A stretch of DNA of 48,812 nt, taken from the NCBI RefSeq assembly GCF_016937615.1, contig NZ_JAFHKI010000066.1, positions 1-48,812 on the forward strand, in the 5' to 3' direction. Positions 34,812-42,109 of this stretch are shown here, piece by piece (position 1 is the first letter of the stretch; each line of letters starts with the position of its first letter). Under the pieces are notes generated by a model, which saw only the letters and a program-made list of their open reading frames with translations, had not been told where the DNA came from and did no database searches. Source of the DNA: Pseudomonas lactucae. Its GTDB lineage: Bacteria > Pseudomonadota > Gammaproteobacteria > Pseudomonadales > Pseudomonadaceae. A program made the position numbers and the translations under genes.

Positions 34812-34878
34812 TCTTCGATGCTTCCAGTGCGTCCAGGGAGCGCCACAATAGCAGAGCAGGGCGCTTGCCAGAAACAAG

Positions 34879-34901
34879 AAGCCCGGCGCTAGGCCGGGCT
34901 T
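34879..34901. terminator. Terminator-like stem
   Basis: AAGCCCGGC and GCCGGGCTT form a 9-bp perfect stem around a 5-nt loop. It lies just beyond the stop of the minus-strand gene at 34915. T-runs are weak on both sides. Confidence 0.65.
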
Positions 34902-34914
34902 AATGTGAGTAAAG

Positions 34915-35457
34915 CTATTTTTTTTGGAGGGTCTTTATCGCTTCTGCTGTGGAGCCCTGCGCCTCGTAAATCTTCATGAGTTGAGCGGTGACAGCCTCGC
35001 TGTTTACGTTAGCCTGCTGGCGATCGGCCTCCCGCTCAGCCTTCAATTCAGCGATGAGCTTCTTCAAATCGTCGTCAAAAGAAGTTCGATCAGCGCGCAT
35101 GTCTGTACGCATGCCACCCAACTCGGTAAGCAGCGACTTGTGCGAATCCCAGGCAAAATAATACGACCCACCGAGAATTGCCAGGGCCGCCAAGGCCAGC
35201 TGCCACCCCTCGACGCTAATATTTACGCTTTTCGCTTGAGCGCTCACAATCTCACCTTCGGTAAAAATATAATTGCCGAGAGTCATAGTGCTATCACTGT
35301 AGACCCCTAACGGCAAGGATGATTCAGAAAGGATAGAAGGGTCGGTGTTGTCCACGTAAAAAAATGCGTCTACCGGCTTGGTCGTCGCGCTGGATAACGT
35401 AGATACCTGATCCTCCATGAAATCATAGAGATCAAAAGATAAGCAAGCCGCCTGCAT
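34915..35457 (-). CDS. Hypothetical protein with one TM helix and a coiled coil
   Basis: The product has about 180 residues (ATG 35457; a GTG at 35460 is also possible). The first 80 are soluble. A membrane helix follows (GWQLALAALAILGGSYYFAW, residues 85-104), then a charged heptad-like region (FDDDLKKLIAELKAEREADR) to the end. It overlaps the stop of the zinc-ribbon gene upstream by 1-4 bp, so the two are translated together. No family recognised. The arrangement could be an intracellular sensor joined to a membrane effector, but nothing in the sequence proves it. Confidence 0.7.
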   Translation of the reverse strand: MQAACLSFDLYDFMEDQVSTLSSATTKPVDAFFYVDNTDPSILSESSLPLGVYSDSTMTLGNYIFTEGEIVSAQAKSVNISVEGWQLALAALAILGGSYYFAWDSHKSLLTELGGMRTDMRADRTSFDDDLKKLIAELKAEREADRQQANVNSEAVTAQLMKIYEAQGSTAEAIKTLQKK

Positions 35458-35780
35458 CACTCATCCTTGTTCATGGCTGCCAAAACGCTCTGGCAGTTGA
35501 ATAGAGCCGTGTATCCACAGCGCTTGCATGACCCGATAAAAAACCAAACGCCTAAATGCTGGACATTAGGAACTGTGGCCGCCACCACTCCAGCAATCCC
35601 ACCGCCAGAAGGCGCAGAGATTATGCTGTATTCGCCAACTTGGCAAAAGGTGCACTTGTTGTCAGGGGCGACCCCGTTGAGAAAATCAGCCAGTACAGAT
35701 CCAGGTATTTGAAATGCTTTATTTTGATCAGGCTCTACTGCAGACCCGGCAGAGCCAGGTGCGTCATCATTACTACTCAT
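35457..35780 (-). CDS. Hypothetical zinc-ribbon protein
   Basis: The 107-residue product has two CxxC pairs: C43/C46 (NKCTFCQVG) and C85/C88 (SCKRCGY), a probable zinc ribbon. Between them is a Gly/Ala-rich stretch (GGGIAGVVAATV) that could be a membrane or hairpin segment. GGAG stands before the ATG. It is the first gene of a two-gene unit with the TM/coiled-coil protein. No function is recognised. Confidence 0.7.
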   Translation of the reverse strand: MSSNDDAPGSAGSAVEPDQNKAFQIPGSVLADFLNGVAPDNKCTFCQVGEYSIISAPSGGGIAGVVAATVPNVQHLGVWFFIGSCKRCGYTALFNCQSVLAAMNKDE

Positions 35781-35838
35781 GGCGACTCCATTCGATTATT
35801 TTTAAACTTAAAGCATCCCGCCGCACCAGACGACGCGC

Positions 35839-36078
35839 CTATGCAAGCTTACGTCGATTTATCTGTCCTACATTCACCTCATTTACATAACCCGCCATTT
35901 GGTCCTCGACCGCCTGAAACCTGGTCGCGATCCTGATCAGCTCCTTGGCGTCATCCTCCTGGCCAGCCTCGGATAGCTTTACGGCAGCCTGCATCAGATC
36001 AACGCCCGACCACTTGAGCAGGGCTGCGGCTTCTTTCAGATCGCGGCGCAGCTGCTGGTTGGGTTTGGTGAGGGGCAT
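35839..36078 (-). CDS. Small helical hypothetical protein
   Basis: From the ATG at 36078 the product has 79 residues, beginning MPLTKPNQQLRRDLKEAAAL and continuing with helices of alternating charge (KLSEAGQEDDAKELIRIATR). No domain recognised. The start is two bases past the stop of the membrane protein gene at 36081, so the two form one unit. Confidence 0.65.
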   Translation of the reverse strand: MPLTKPNQQLRRDLKEAAALLKWSGVDLMQAAVKLSEAGQEDDAKELIRIATRFQAVEDQMAGYVNEVNVGQINRRKLA

Positions 36079-36080
36079 GT

Positions 36081-36380
36081 TCAGGTGTCTCGTTTCGCTT
36101 CGCCAGTCAAAATCCACTGCACGAGCCGGCCGGTTACCTTGTCATACAGAACTGACAAGAAAATCCCAATTATCACCAGGTAACTACCGTAAAAGGCTGC
36201 CGGGTACTCCTTTACGCGATATTTATTCCAGCGGATCACATCTAGCCACCGCTCAAAAAATCGGTCCGGACTCAGGTAGCGCCCGCCCATATCGTAAAGA
36301 CCGATCGACAGGATAATGAGGCCGACGAGCAGCAGAACAAGACCTATACGCTTTGTGACGCTATTCGTGAATTGTTCCAC
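36081..36380 (-). CDS. Small two-TM hypothetical protein
   Basis: The 99-residue product starts at a GTG with AGGAGG upstream. Two membrane helices are visible: IGLVLLLVGLIILSIGLY (residues 12-29) and FYGSYLVIIGIFLSVLY (about 63-79), with a charged loop between them. It is the gene nearest the right end of the element. No family is recognised. Confidence 0.68.
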   Translation of the reverse strand: MEQFTNSVTKRIGLVLLLVGLIILSIGLYDMGGRYLSPDRFFERWLDVIRWNKYRVKEYPAAFYGSYLVIIGIFLSVLYDKVTGRLVQWILTGEAKRDT

Positions 36381-36685
36381 GCCGACCTCCTGTCAGACTT
36401 AATGCCAGCAGGCATAGGTAGAGCTTGTCTTTGATCAGTCATTTCTGCAAGTCAGCAAAAAGATACAGGCAAAATTACGTTGCCACAGATTAGAGGCGCC
36501 AGTGCACTACAGATCGTTCTCCGCTCACGATCTGGTGGGTGGCGATCTTCCGGCAGAGTGCCTATTATCGTTTGGCAACCTTGGCTCCTGCGGTCCAGCG
36601 GAACCAAAAAAGTACACTGGCTAGTACAGCGGTTTAGCAAAGGCCCGGACAGGACAAGTAAAAACAGGTGGATTATCACCAAATA
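36381..36685. other. Non-coding right end of the element
   Basis: No gene can be supported here. CAGATCG (36510-36516) and CGATCTG (36528-36534) form an inverted repeat. Two AGTACA hexamers lie at 36611-36616 and 36623-36628, matching those in the inverted repeat before the integrase at the left end. They may be arm-type integrase sites. Confidence 0.45.
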
Positions 36686-36703
36686 CGATTCCTGTCTCGG
36701 GCA
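36686..36703 (+). repeat. attR: right 18-bp direct repeat
   Basis: CGATTCCTGTCTCGGGCA is an exact copy of the tRNA-Thr 3' end at 20404-20421, here without the rest of a tRNA. It is followed by CAAAAGC and then core genes (DUF6388, nadC). Confidence 0.92.
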
Positions 36704-36854
36704 CAAAAGCAACACCGCTACAAAGGCAACGTTTTCAGATGATCCCAGAATGGTTCTGAAGGCCAGACGAGCCGGCACATGTGCCTGTTCTTTTGTATCT
36801 GCGCAACCTTGATGACCCAGATGCATCCCCATTCCTCGATCTAAGAGAACAGAC

Positions 36855-37160
36855 ATGACCCCTACAGAGATGACCCAGGACGCTCGGCACGAAGAAGCGC
36901 TCAAGAAGTACGTTGAGGACACGCCGCAGCTTAAAGAAGAGATCAAGGACCTGAGCGCCGATGATCAGCGCGACCAGATCCAGTGGGCATTCGAGGACGA
37001 GGCCGAGAGCCAGGGATTCCAGCCTTGGGAACTGACCCTCAAATACACCTCGACCCCGGAAGAGTTCGAAGCAGCACGTCTGGCCCTGCACAAGGAGGCG
37101 GCCGAGGTGCTGGGTGTTGAATGGGATGAATATTGCGAGATGAATAACCTGGTCGTCTGA
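36855..37160 (+). CDS. DUF6388 family protein
   Basis: The 101-residue acidic protein begins MTPTEMTQDARHEEALKKYV and contains QWAFEDEAESQGFQPWELTL and a closing EVLGVEWDEYCEMNNL. I recognise the Pseudomonas-conserved DUF6388 pattern; function unknown. It is the first gene outside the element on the right and is convergent with nadC. Confidence 0.75.
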   Translation: MTPTEMTQDARHEEALKKYVEDTPQLKEEIKDLSADDQRDQIQWAFEDEAESQGFQPWELTLKYTSTPEEFEAARLALHKEAAEVLGVEWDEYCEMNNLVV

Positions 37161-37174
37161 CGCAGACGTATGTC

Positions 37175-37218
37175 GTAGTGAGCGGGCTTGTCGAATCGTC
37201 GCACCGCCCGCTCACTAC
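37175..37218. repeat. REP-like inverted repeat / bidirectional terminator
   Basis: GTAGTGAGCGGGC (37175-37187) pairs perfectly with GCCCGCTCACTAC (37206-37218) across an 18-bp spacer. The GAGCGGGCTTG wording recalls the repeats at 138-152 and 41944. It lies between the convergent DUF6388 and nadC genes. Confidence 0.8.
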
Positions 37219-37230
37219 AACGATCAGCCC

Positions 37231-38079
37231 TCAGATACTGAGGCGCATCGACAAATCCACTGCCTTCACATCCTTGGTCATCGCGCCGATGGAGATGTAG
37301 TCCACACCGGTTTCAGCGATGGGCAGCAGGGTGCTTTCATTGATTCCGCCGCTGGCCTCCAGCTTCGCCTTGCCGCCGTTCAGGCGCACGGCTTCACGCA
37401 TATCTTCCAGGCTCAACTCATCGAGCATGATGATATCGGCGCCCGCCGCCAGGGCTTCGCGCAGTTCATCCAGGCTTTCCACTTCGATTTCCACCGGTTT
37501 ACCGGGGGCAATTTTGTGCGCGGCGGTGATGGCCTGGGCAATACCGCCGCAGGCGGCGATATGGTTTTCCTTGATCAGGAACGCGTCATACAAACCGATG
37601 CGATGGTTGTGGCAGTCACCGCAGGTCACTGCATATTTCTGCGCCAGACGCAGGCCCGGCAAGGTTTTGCGGGTGTCCAGCAGCTTGACCTGGGTGCTGG
37701 CGACGAGATCCGCCAGGAATTGCGCGCGTGTGGCCACCCCCGACAACAGTTGCAGGAAATTCAGCGCCGAACGTTCGCCGCTGAGCAGCGAGCGCGCCGG
37801 GCCTTCGAGGTGGAACAGTGCCTGGTTGGGGCTGACACGCTCGCCATCGGTGACCTGCCAATGCACGGCGACGCGCGGGTCCAGCTGGCGAAATACCGCA
37901 TCCACCCAGGCCGTACCGGCGATAACCGCGGCATCGCGGGTAATGATAGTGGCCGTGGCCAGCCGTTCGGCCGGGATCAACTGGGCGGTGATGTCGCCGC
38001 TGCCGATGTCTTCCAGCAGTGCACGGCGCACGTTGGCTTCGATTTCGGCGGTGAGGTCGGCAAGACGGAGATTCGGCAT
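37231..38079 (-). CDS. nadC: Nicotinate-nucleotide diphosphorylase NadC
   Basis: NadC converts quinolinate and PRPP to nicotinate mononucleotide in de novo NAD synthesis. From the ATG at 38079 (GGAG upstream) the product has 282 residues. Family motifs are [37 protein letters not shown], and KENHI, with KLEASGGIN near the end. A longer frame to 38148 lacks conservation. In P. aeruginosa nadC also lies beyond tRNA-Thr next to pilA, so the element has split a conserved neighbourhood. Confidence 0.96.
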   Translation of the reverse strand: MPNLRLADLTAEIEANVRRALLEDIGSGDITAQLIPAERLATATIITRDAAVIAGTAWVDAVFRQLDPRVAVHWQVTDGERVSPNQALFHLEGPARSLLSGERSALNFLQLLSGVATRAQFLADLVASTQVKLLDTRKTLPGLRLAQKYAVTCGDCHNHRIGLYDAFLIKENHIAACGGIAQAITAAHKIAPGKPVEIEVESLDELREALAAGADIIMLDELSLEDMREAVRLNGGKAKLEASGGINESTLLPIAETGVDYISIGAMTKDVKAVDLSMRLSI

Positions 38080-38322
38080 AACAGGCTCCACAAACAAAGT
38101 GCCCCGATTATAGGGGCAGTGTGCGTTCGAACCCAGCGACCCGCTCATTTACCGGCACATAACAGAGTTTACTGGCGTAAGCCCCTCCAATTGCCAGATA
38201 ATCCTGCGCCTTGCAATTGGCGTCATAGCTTTGACGTCGTGGTGATAACCGGTGTTCCACAGGGCCTGACCCGCCTGTGCCCGATCTCTCCCCAGCCGAT
38301 ACCGCCGTTTCAGGAGGCCAGG

Positions 38323-40473
38323 ATGCACAATGACGGAAAGGTGCTGCCCTTCAACAAGGCCTACGCCACGCCATCGCCGCTCGCGCGTCTGCCGGTGGTG
38401 TTGCTGCAGGTTCGCGACAAGGCTGCACAGCAGTTGCAGCAAGGGCTGCAGGACCTGTTCGATAACGCCGACGACACCTTGTTTGAAATGGCCGACAGGG
38501 CCCGCAACGACGTCGACCATCATATTTTCTTTGAAGCCATGCGTGACCTGCGCCTCAAACGCAAGAATTTCGAGCGCGTGTTCATGGAGCAATTGTTCGA
38601 AGCCTTTTCCGGCCTGGGCCATGCGGGGCGGGGTGACCGGCAACTGTTGCCGGTGGTGTCCTATGACACAGCCTCGGGCGCGTCCAGGGATGATCAGGAA
38701 AAAACCGTGGCACTTGAGGCCATGCTGGGCCGTGTGCATAACCGTGATGGTCTTGCCCTGTCGCAGCTCACCGCACGCTTGAGCGCGGTGCTGGGCAAGC
38801 ATCTGGATGAGCATGAGAACCCCCTGAGCCCGGCGCTGCTGTGTGAGTTTTTCCTGCGCGCGGGCCGCAGCCTCGGGGTGGAAATCCGCGTCAAGCTGAT
38901 CATGCTCAAGCTGTTTGAAAAGTACGTACTCAGTGACGCCGACCAACTGTACGGCGAAGCCAATCAATTGCTGATCGCCACAGGCGTGTTGCCCGAACTC
39001 AAGGCGGTGCCTTCCCGTCGTCCCGGTGGGCATGATGGACGTGCCTGTCAGCGCGAGCCGGCACTGCCGCCCGCCGACCCGCCCATTGACGAAACCGGCC
39101 AGGAAGCCTTCGCGGCTTTGCAGCAATTGCTGATCGCCGTGCGCGGCAGTGTGGCGCCGACCCTGGAGGCCAGTGCCGAACCCGTGCCGATTGCCACCCG
39201 TGACCTGCTGCGTCTGCTGTCGCATCTGCAGCAGTACGTGCCGGAGCCGCAAGCCGAGGACGATTTCGACCTGCGCAACCAGCTGGAGCAGTTACTGACG
39301 CGTGTCAGCGTCAAGAGTGGCAGGTCACGGGTGGTGGAAGTTGCGCACGAGGATATGATCAACCTGGTCGCCCTGCTGTTTGAATTCATCCTCAATGACC
39401 GCAGCGTGCCGGACGCCTTCAAGGCGTTGATCGCACGTTTGCAGATACCCATGCTGAAAGTGGCGGTGCTGGACAAGAGTGTTTTCAGCCGCGCCAGCCA
39501 TCCGGCGCGGCGCCTGTTGAATGAAATCGCAGCGGCGGGCCTGGGCTGGAGCTCCAGGGATGATTGTTCGCGTGACAGCCTGTATGTGCGCATCGAGCAG
39601 GTGGTGCAGCGCTTGCTCAACGAATTCATCGAAGATCCGGCGATTTTTTCTCAGTTGCTCACCGAGTTCAGCGCGTTTACCGCCGATGAGTGGCGCCGCA
39701 GCGAGTTGCTGGAACAACACACCCGCGACGCCGAGCATGGCCGCATGCGCACCGAAGCGGCCCGTCAGCGGGTCGCCGATGTGCTCAATCAACGGTTGTT
39801 GGGCAAGGTATTGCCGGTAGCGGTCGTGCAGTTCCTGCAACAGGCCTGGAGCCAGGTGATGTTGTTGGCCAGCCTCAAGCATGGTGAGCAATCGGTGCAA
39901 TGGCAGGCTGCGCTGCGCACCATGGACGAGTTGGTCTGGAGCGTCGGCCTGCCGGACGATACCGAGGCGGGTCGGCACCTGATGGAGCAATTGCCGGGCT
40001 TGCTCAAGGCCTTGCGTGACGGTTTGACCAGTGCCGCCTTCGACCCCTTCAGCACGCGCGATTTCTTTGTTCGCCTGCAAGCCCTGCATGTCCAGGCGCC
40101 CGAAGGCGTGGAGGCGTTAATCGAAGTGCGCGAGCCGTTCGTGCTCAGCACCTTGCCCGCCGATTCAGGCGAACACCTGCCGGCCGACGATCCCGACCTG
40201 CTCAAGGTTCACCAATTGCGCATCGGTGGCTGGGTGATGTACCAGCAGGACCAGGCCAACACCCTGCGCTGCAAGTTGACAGCGATCATGGCGCCGGCCG
40301 ACACCTATATATTCGTCAGTCGCACAGGGCTCAAGGTCCTGGAGCAGAGCGCCGCTCAGTTGGCACTGGCGTTCAAGCGCGGCGCGTTGCATACATTGGA
40401 TGACAGCCCCCTGTTCGAACGGGCGCTGGCCGGCGTGGTGGACAGATTGCAGCAACTCAATCGCGGCAAGTGA
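38323..40473 (+). CDS. DUF1631 family protein
   Basis: The ATG at 38323 has CAGGAGG upstream and gives 716 residues, starting MHNDGKVLPFNKAYATPSPL. The body is large and helical, typical of DUF1631 (PA4523-like). The C-terminal 130 or so residues (LKVHQLRIGGWVMYQQDQAN) look like a separate small beta domain. The frame is open for a further 800 bp upstream, antisense to nadC, but that stretch is a shadow. Function unknown to me; it lies between nadC and ampD as in other pseudomonads. Confidence 0.88.
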   Translation: MHNDGKVLPFNKAYATPSPLARLPVVLLQVRDKAAQQLQQGLQDLFDNADDTLFEMADRARNDVDHHIFFEAMRDLRLKRKNFERVFMEQLFEAFSGLGHAGRGDRQLLPVVSYDTASGASRDDQEKTVALEAMLGRVHNRDGLALSQLTARLSAVLGKHLDEHENPLSPALLCEFFLRAGRSLGVEIRVKLIMLKLFEKYVLSDADQLYGEANQLLIATGVLPELKAVPSRRPGGHDGRACQREPALPPADPPIDETGQEAFAALQQLLIAVRGSVAPTLEASAEPVPIATRDLLRLLSHLQQYVPEPQAEDDFDLRNQLEQLLTRVSVKSGRSRVVEVAHEDMINLVALLFEFILNDRSVPDAFKALIARLQIPMLKVAVLDKSVFSRASHPARRLLNEIAAAGLGWSSRDDCSRDSLYVRIEQVVQRLLNEFIEDPAIFSQLLTEFSAFTADEWRRSELLEQHTRDAEHGRMRTEAARQRVADVLNQRLLGKVLPVAVVQFLQQAWSQVMLLASLKHGEQSVQWQAALRTMDELVWSVGLPDDTEAGRHLMEQLPGLLKALRDGLTSAAFDPFSTRDFFVRLQALHVQAPEGVEALIEVREPFVLSTLPADSGEHLPADDPDLLKVHQLRIGGWVMYQQDQANTLRCKLTAIMAPADTYIFVSRTGLKVLEQSAAQLALAFKRGALHTLDDSPLFERALAGVVDRLQQLNRGK

Positions 40474-40534
40474 TCGCAACCACAGGGTCGAACGCGGCAT
40501 ACTGGTCACACTTTGTCTCACTCAGGGAACCTGT

Positions 40535-41098
40535 ATGCAGTTGGACCCCATCAGCGGTTGGTGCCGGGGCATCCGTCATTGCCCCTCGCCCAATTTCAAC
40601 GAGCGCCCCGCAGGCGAAGTCTCACTGTTGGTGGTGCATAACATCAGCCTGCCACCGGCGCAGTTCGCCACCGGTAAAGTGCAGGAATTTTTCCAGAATC
40701 GCCTGGATGTCACGGAACATCCCTACTTTGAAGGGATTGCCGACCTACGGGTATCTGCACATTTTCTGATTGAGCGTGACGGCGCGATGACGCAGTTTGT
40801 GTCGTGCCTCGATCGTGCCTGGCATGCCGGGATTTCGTGCTTCGAAGGGCGGGAAACCTGCAATGACTTTTCCCTGGGGATTGAGCTGGAAGGCACGGAT
40901 GAACTGCCATTCACCGATGCTCAGTATGAGGCGCTGATCGAGTTGACCCGTCAGTTGCTCGGCACCTACCCCGGTATTACCCCGCAACGTATCTGTGGTC
41001 ACAGCGACATTGCCCCGGGACGCAAGACAGATCCCGGCCCCGCTTTTGATTGGACGCGCTTTCGCAGCGCCCTGCAGGATGGAGGACACGCACGATGA
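40535..41098 (+). CDS. ampD: 1,6-anhydro-N-acetylmuramyl-L-alanine amidase AmpD
   Basis: AmpD is a cytosolic zinc amidase of cell-wall recycling; its loss derepresses ampC through AmpR. The 187-residue product has the zinc ligands H35 (VVHNIS), and His and Asp in ICGHSDIAPGRKTDPGP. The remainder (HFLIERDG, GIELEGTD) is also typical. The ATG at 40535 is chosen because the longer frame overlaps the DUF1631 gene. It overlaps ampE by 4 bp. Confidence 0.96.
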   Translation: MQLDPISGWCRGIRHCPSPNFNERPAGEVSLLVVHNISLPPAQFATGKVQEFFQNRLDVTEHPYFEGIADLRVSAHFLIERDGAMTQFVSCLDRAWHAGISCFEGRETCNDFSLGIELEGTDELPFTDAQYEALIELTRQLLGTYPGITPQRICGHSDIAPGRKTDPGPAFDWTRFRSALQDGGHAR

Positions 41099-41931
41099 GT
41101 TTCCTGGTATTGGTACTGGCCGTGTGGATCGAGAAATTCTCGGCCCTGCGTCAGCGTTTACAACGTGATGGCGGCTGGTTGCGCGAATTGGCCAGGCTGG
41201 AATCGAGCCCGCGCATGGGCAAACAGCCATGGCTGATTCTGACCCTGTTGGTGCTGCTGCCGGTGGCGTTGCTGGCGTTGTTGCTCCTGGTGCTGGAGCC
41301 GGTGGCGTATGGCTTGTTGGCACTACCGGTGCATCTGTTGGTGGTGATCTACAGCCTGGGGCGCGGCGATCTACTGGCCGGGCTGGGTCCGTTTCGCGAT
41401 GCATGGCGGCGTGGTGACTTGCAGGCCGCCGAGCATGTGGCCGAGCGCGATCTGGCGCTCGGTGCGGACAGCGGCGAGCAGTTGCTGGAACGCGTTCAGG
41501 GCCACCTGTTGTGGCAGGCGTACCAGAGTTTTTTCGCGGTGATTTTCTGGTACTTCCTGTTGGGTCCCGTCGCCGCCCTGGCTTACCGCCTGTTGGCGCT
41601 GGCCAGTGAGCACAGTCGCAACCCGTTGGTGGCCGAGCGCGCCGGGCAACTGCGACATGCCTTCGATTGGTTGCCGGTTCGCTTGCTGGCGGCCAGCTTT
41701 GCGCTGGTGGGCAACTTTGTTGCGGTCAGCCGCGTGATGCTTCATGAGTTGCTGAGCTGGGACATCAGCGCGGCTCAACTGGTGGAAAAGGTCGGCTTGG
41801 TGGCCGCCGAAATTCCGGCTCCGGTGGTGGGGGCCGACGGTATCAGCAGCCTCGATCGCCTATGGGAACTGCTGCTGCGCGCGGCGGTGCTGTGGTACGC
41901 CGGGTTTGCCATCTGGACCGTGTTGCCTTGA
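41095..41931 (+). CDS. ampE: Regulatory signalling membrane protein AmpE
   Basis: The 278-residue product starts MSFLVLVLAVWIEKFSALRQ, and GGAGG lies just before the ATGA overlap with ampD. Four membrane segments are visible, e.g. WLILTLLVLLPVALLALLLL and FFAVIFWYFLLGPVAALAY. Pairing with ampD is the standard ampDE operon of gamma-proteobacteria. AmpE has been linked to beta-lactamase induction, but its biochemical role is not settled. Confidence 0.93.
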   Translation: MSFLVLVLAVWIEKFSALRQRLQRDGGWLRELARLESSPRMGKQPWLILTLLVLLPVALLALLLLVLEPVAYGLLALPVHLLVVIYSLGRGDLLAGLGPFRDAWRRGDLQAAEHVAERDLALGADSGEQLLERVQGHLLWQAYQSFFAVIFWYFLLGPVAALAYRLLALASEHSRNPLVAERAGQLRHAFDWLPVRLLAASFALVGNFVAVSRVMLHELLSWDISAAQLVEKVGLVAAEIPAPVVGADGISSLDRLWELLLRAAVLWYAGFAIWTVLP

Positions 41932-41943
41932 CCCTTGTCATCA

Positions 41944-41976
41944 GCGGGCTTGCCCCGCGCCGGCTGCGTAGCAGCC
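41944..41976. repeat. REP fragment / hairpin after ampE
   Basis: GCGGGCTTGCCCCGC at 41944-41958 is self-complementary, and GGCTGC (41962-41967) pairs with GCAGCC (41971-41976). Both units are typical pieces of Pseudomonas REP sequences and may end ampDE transcription. Confidence 0.6.
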
Positions 41977-42109
41977 CTTGGACTCCCCGCTCGTTAACCT
42001 TAAGTTACAAAACTCCCCTTCAAATTGAGCTATACAGGCAGAGCGCCAAATAGTGGCTTTGTGCCGCCGCCCTGCGCCTCAATAAAAATAAAAATAAGGG
42101 AGTTCACCT

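Larger units (their letters stand above)
20404..36703. mobile_element. Integrated P4-type/prophage-remnant island in tRNA-Thr (16.3 kb)
   Basis: Identical 18-bp att repeats bound the region, with a tyrosine integrase next to the left one. Core genes flank both ends (pilA/ligase and nadC). Contents: integrase, AlpA regulator, chimeric virion-protein fragment, tail spike, a second integrase stump, a run of small HTH genes, three Gly-rich secreted proteins and several unknown small genes. Capsid, terminase, portal, lysis and replication genes are not seen, so it is not a complete phage. Mixed base composition and the second integrase stump suggest at least two merged elements. Confidence 0.9.

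Noticed and set aside
37516..38322. N-terminal extension of the DUF1631 frame
   Set aside because: It is antisense to nadC and lacks conservation; a good ribosome-binding site and typical start occur at 38323.
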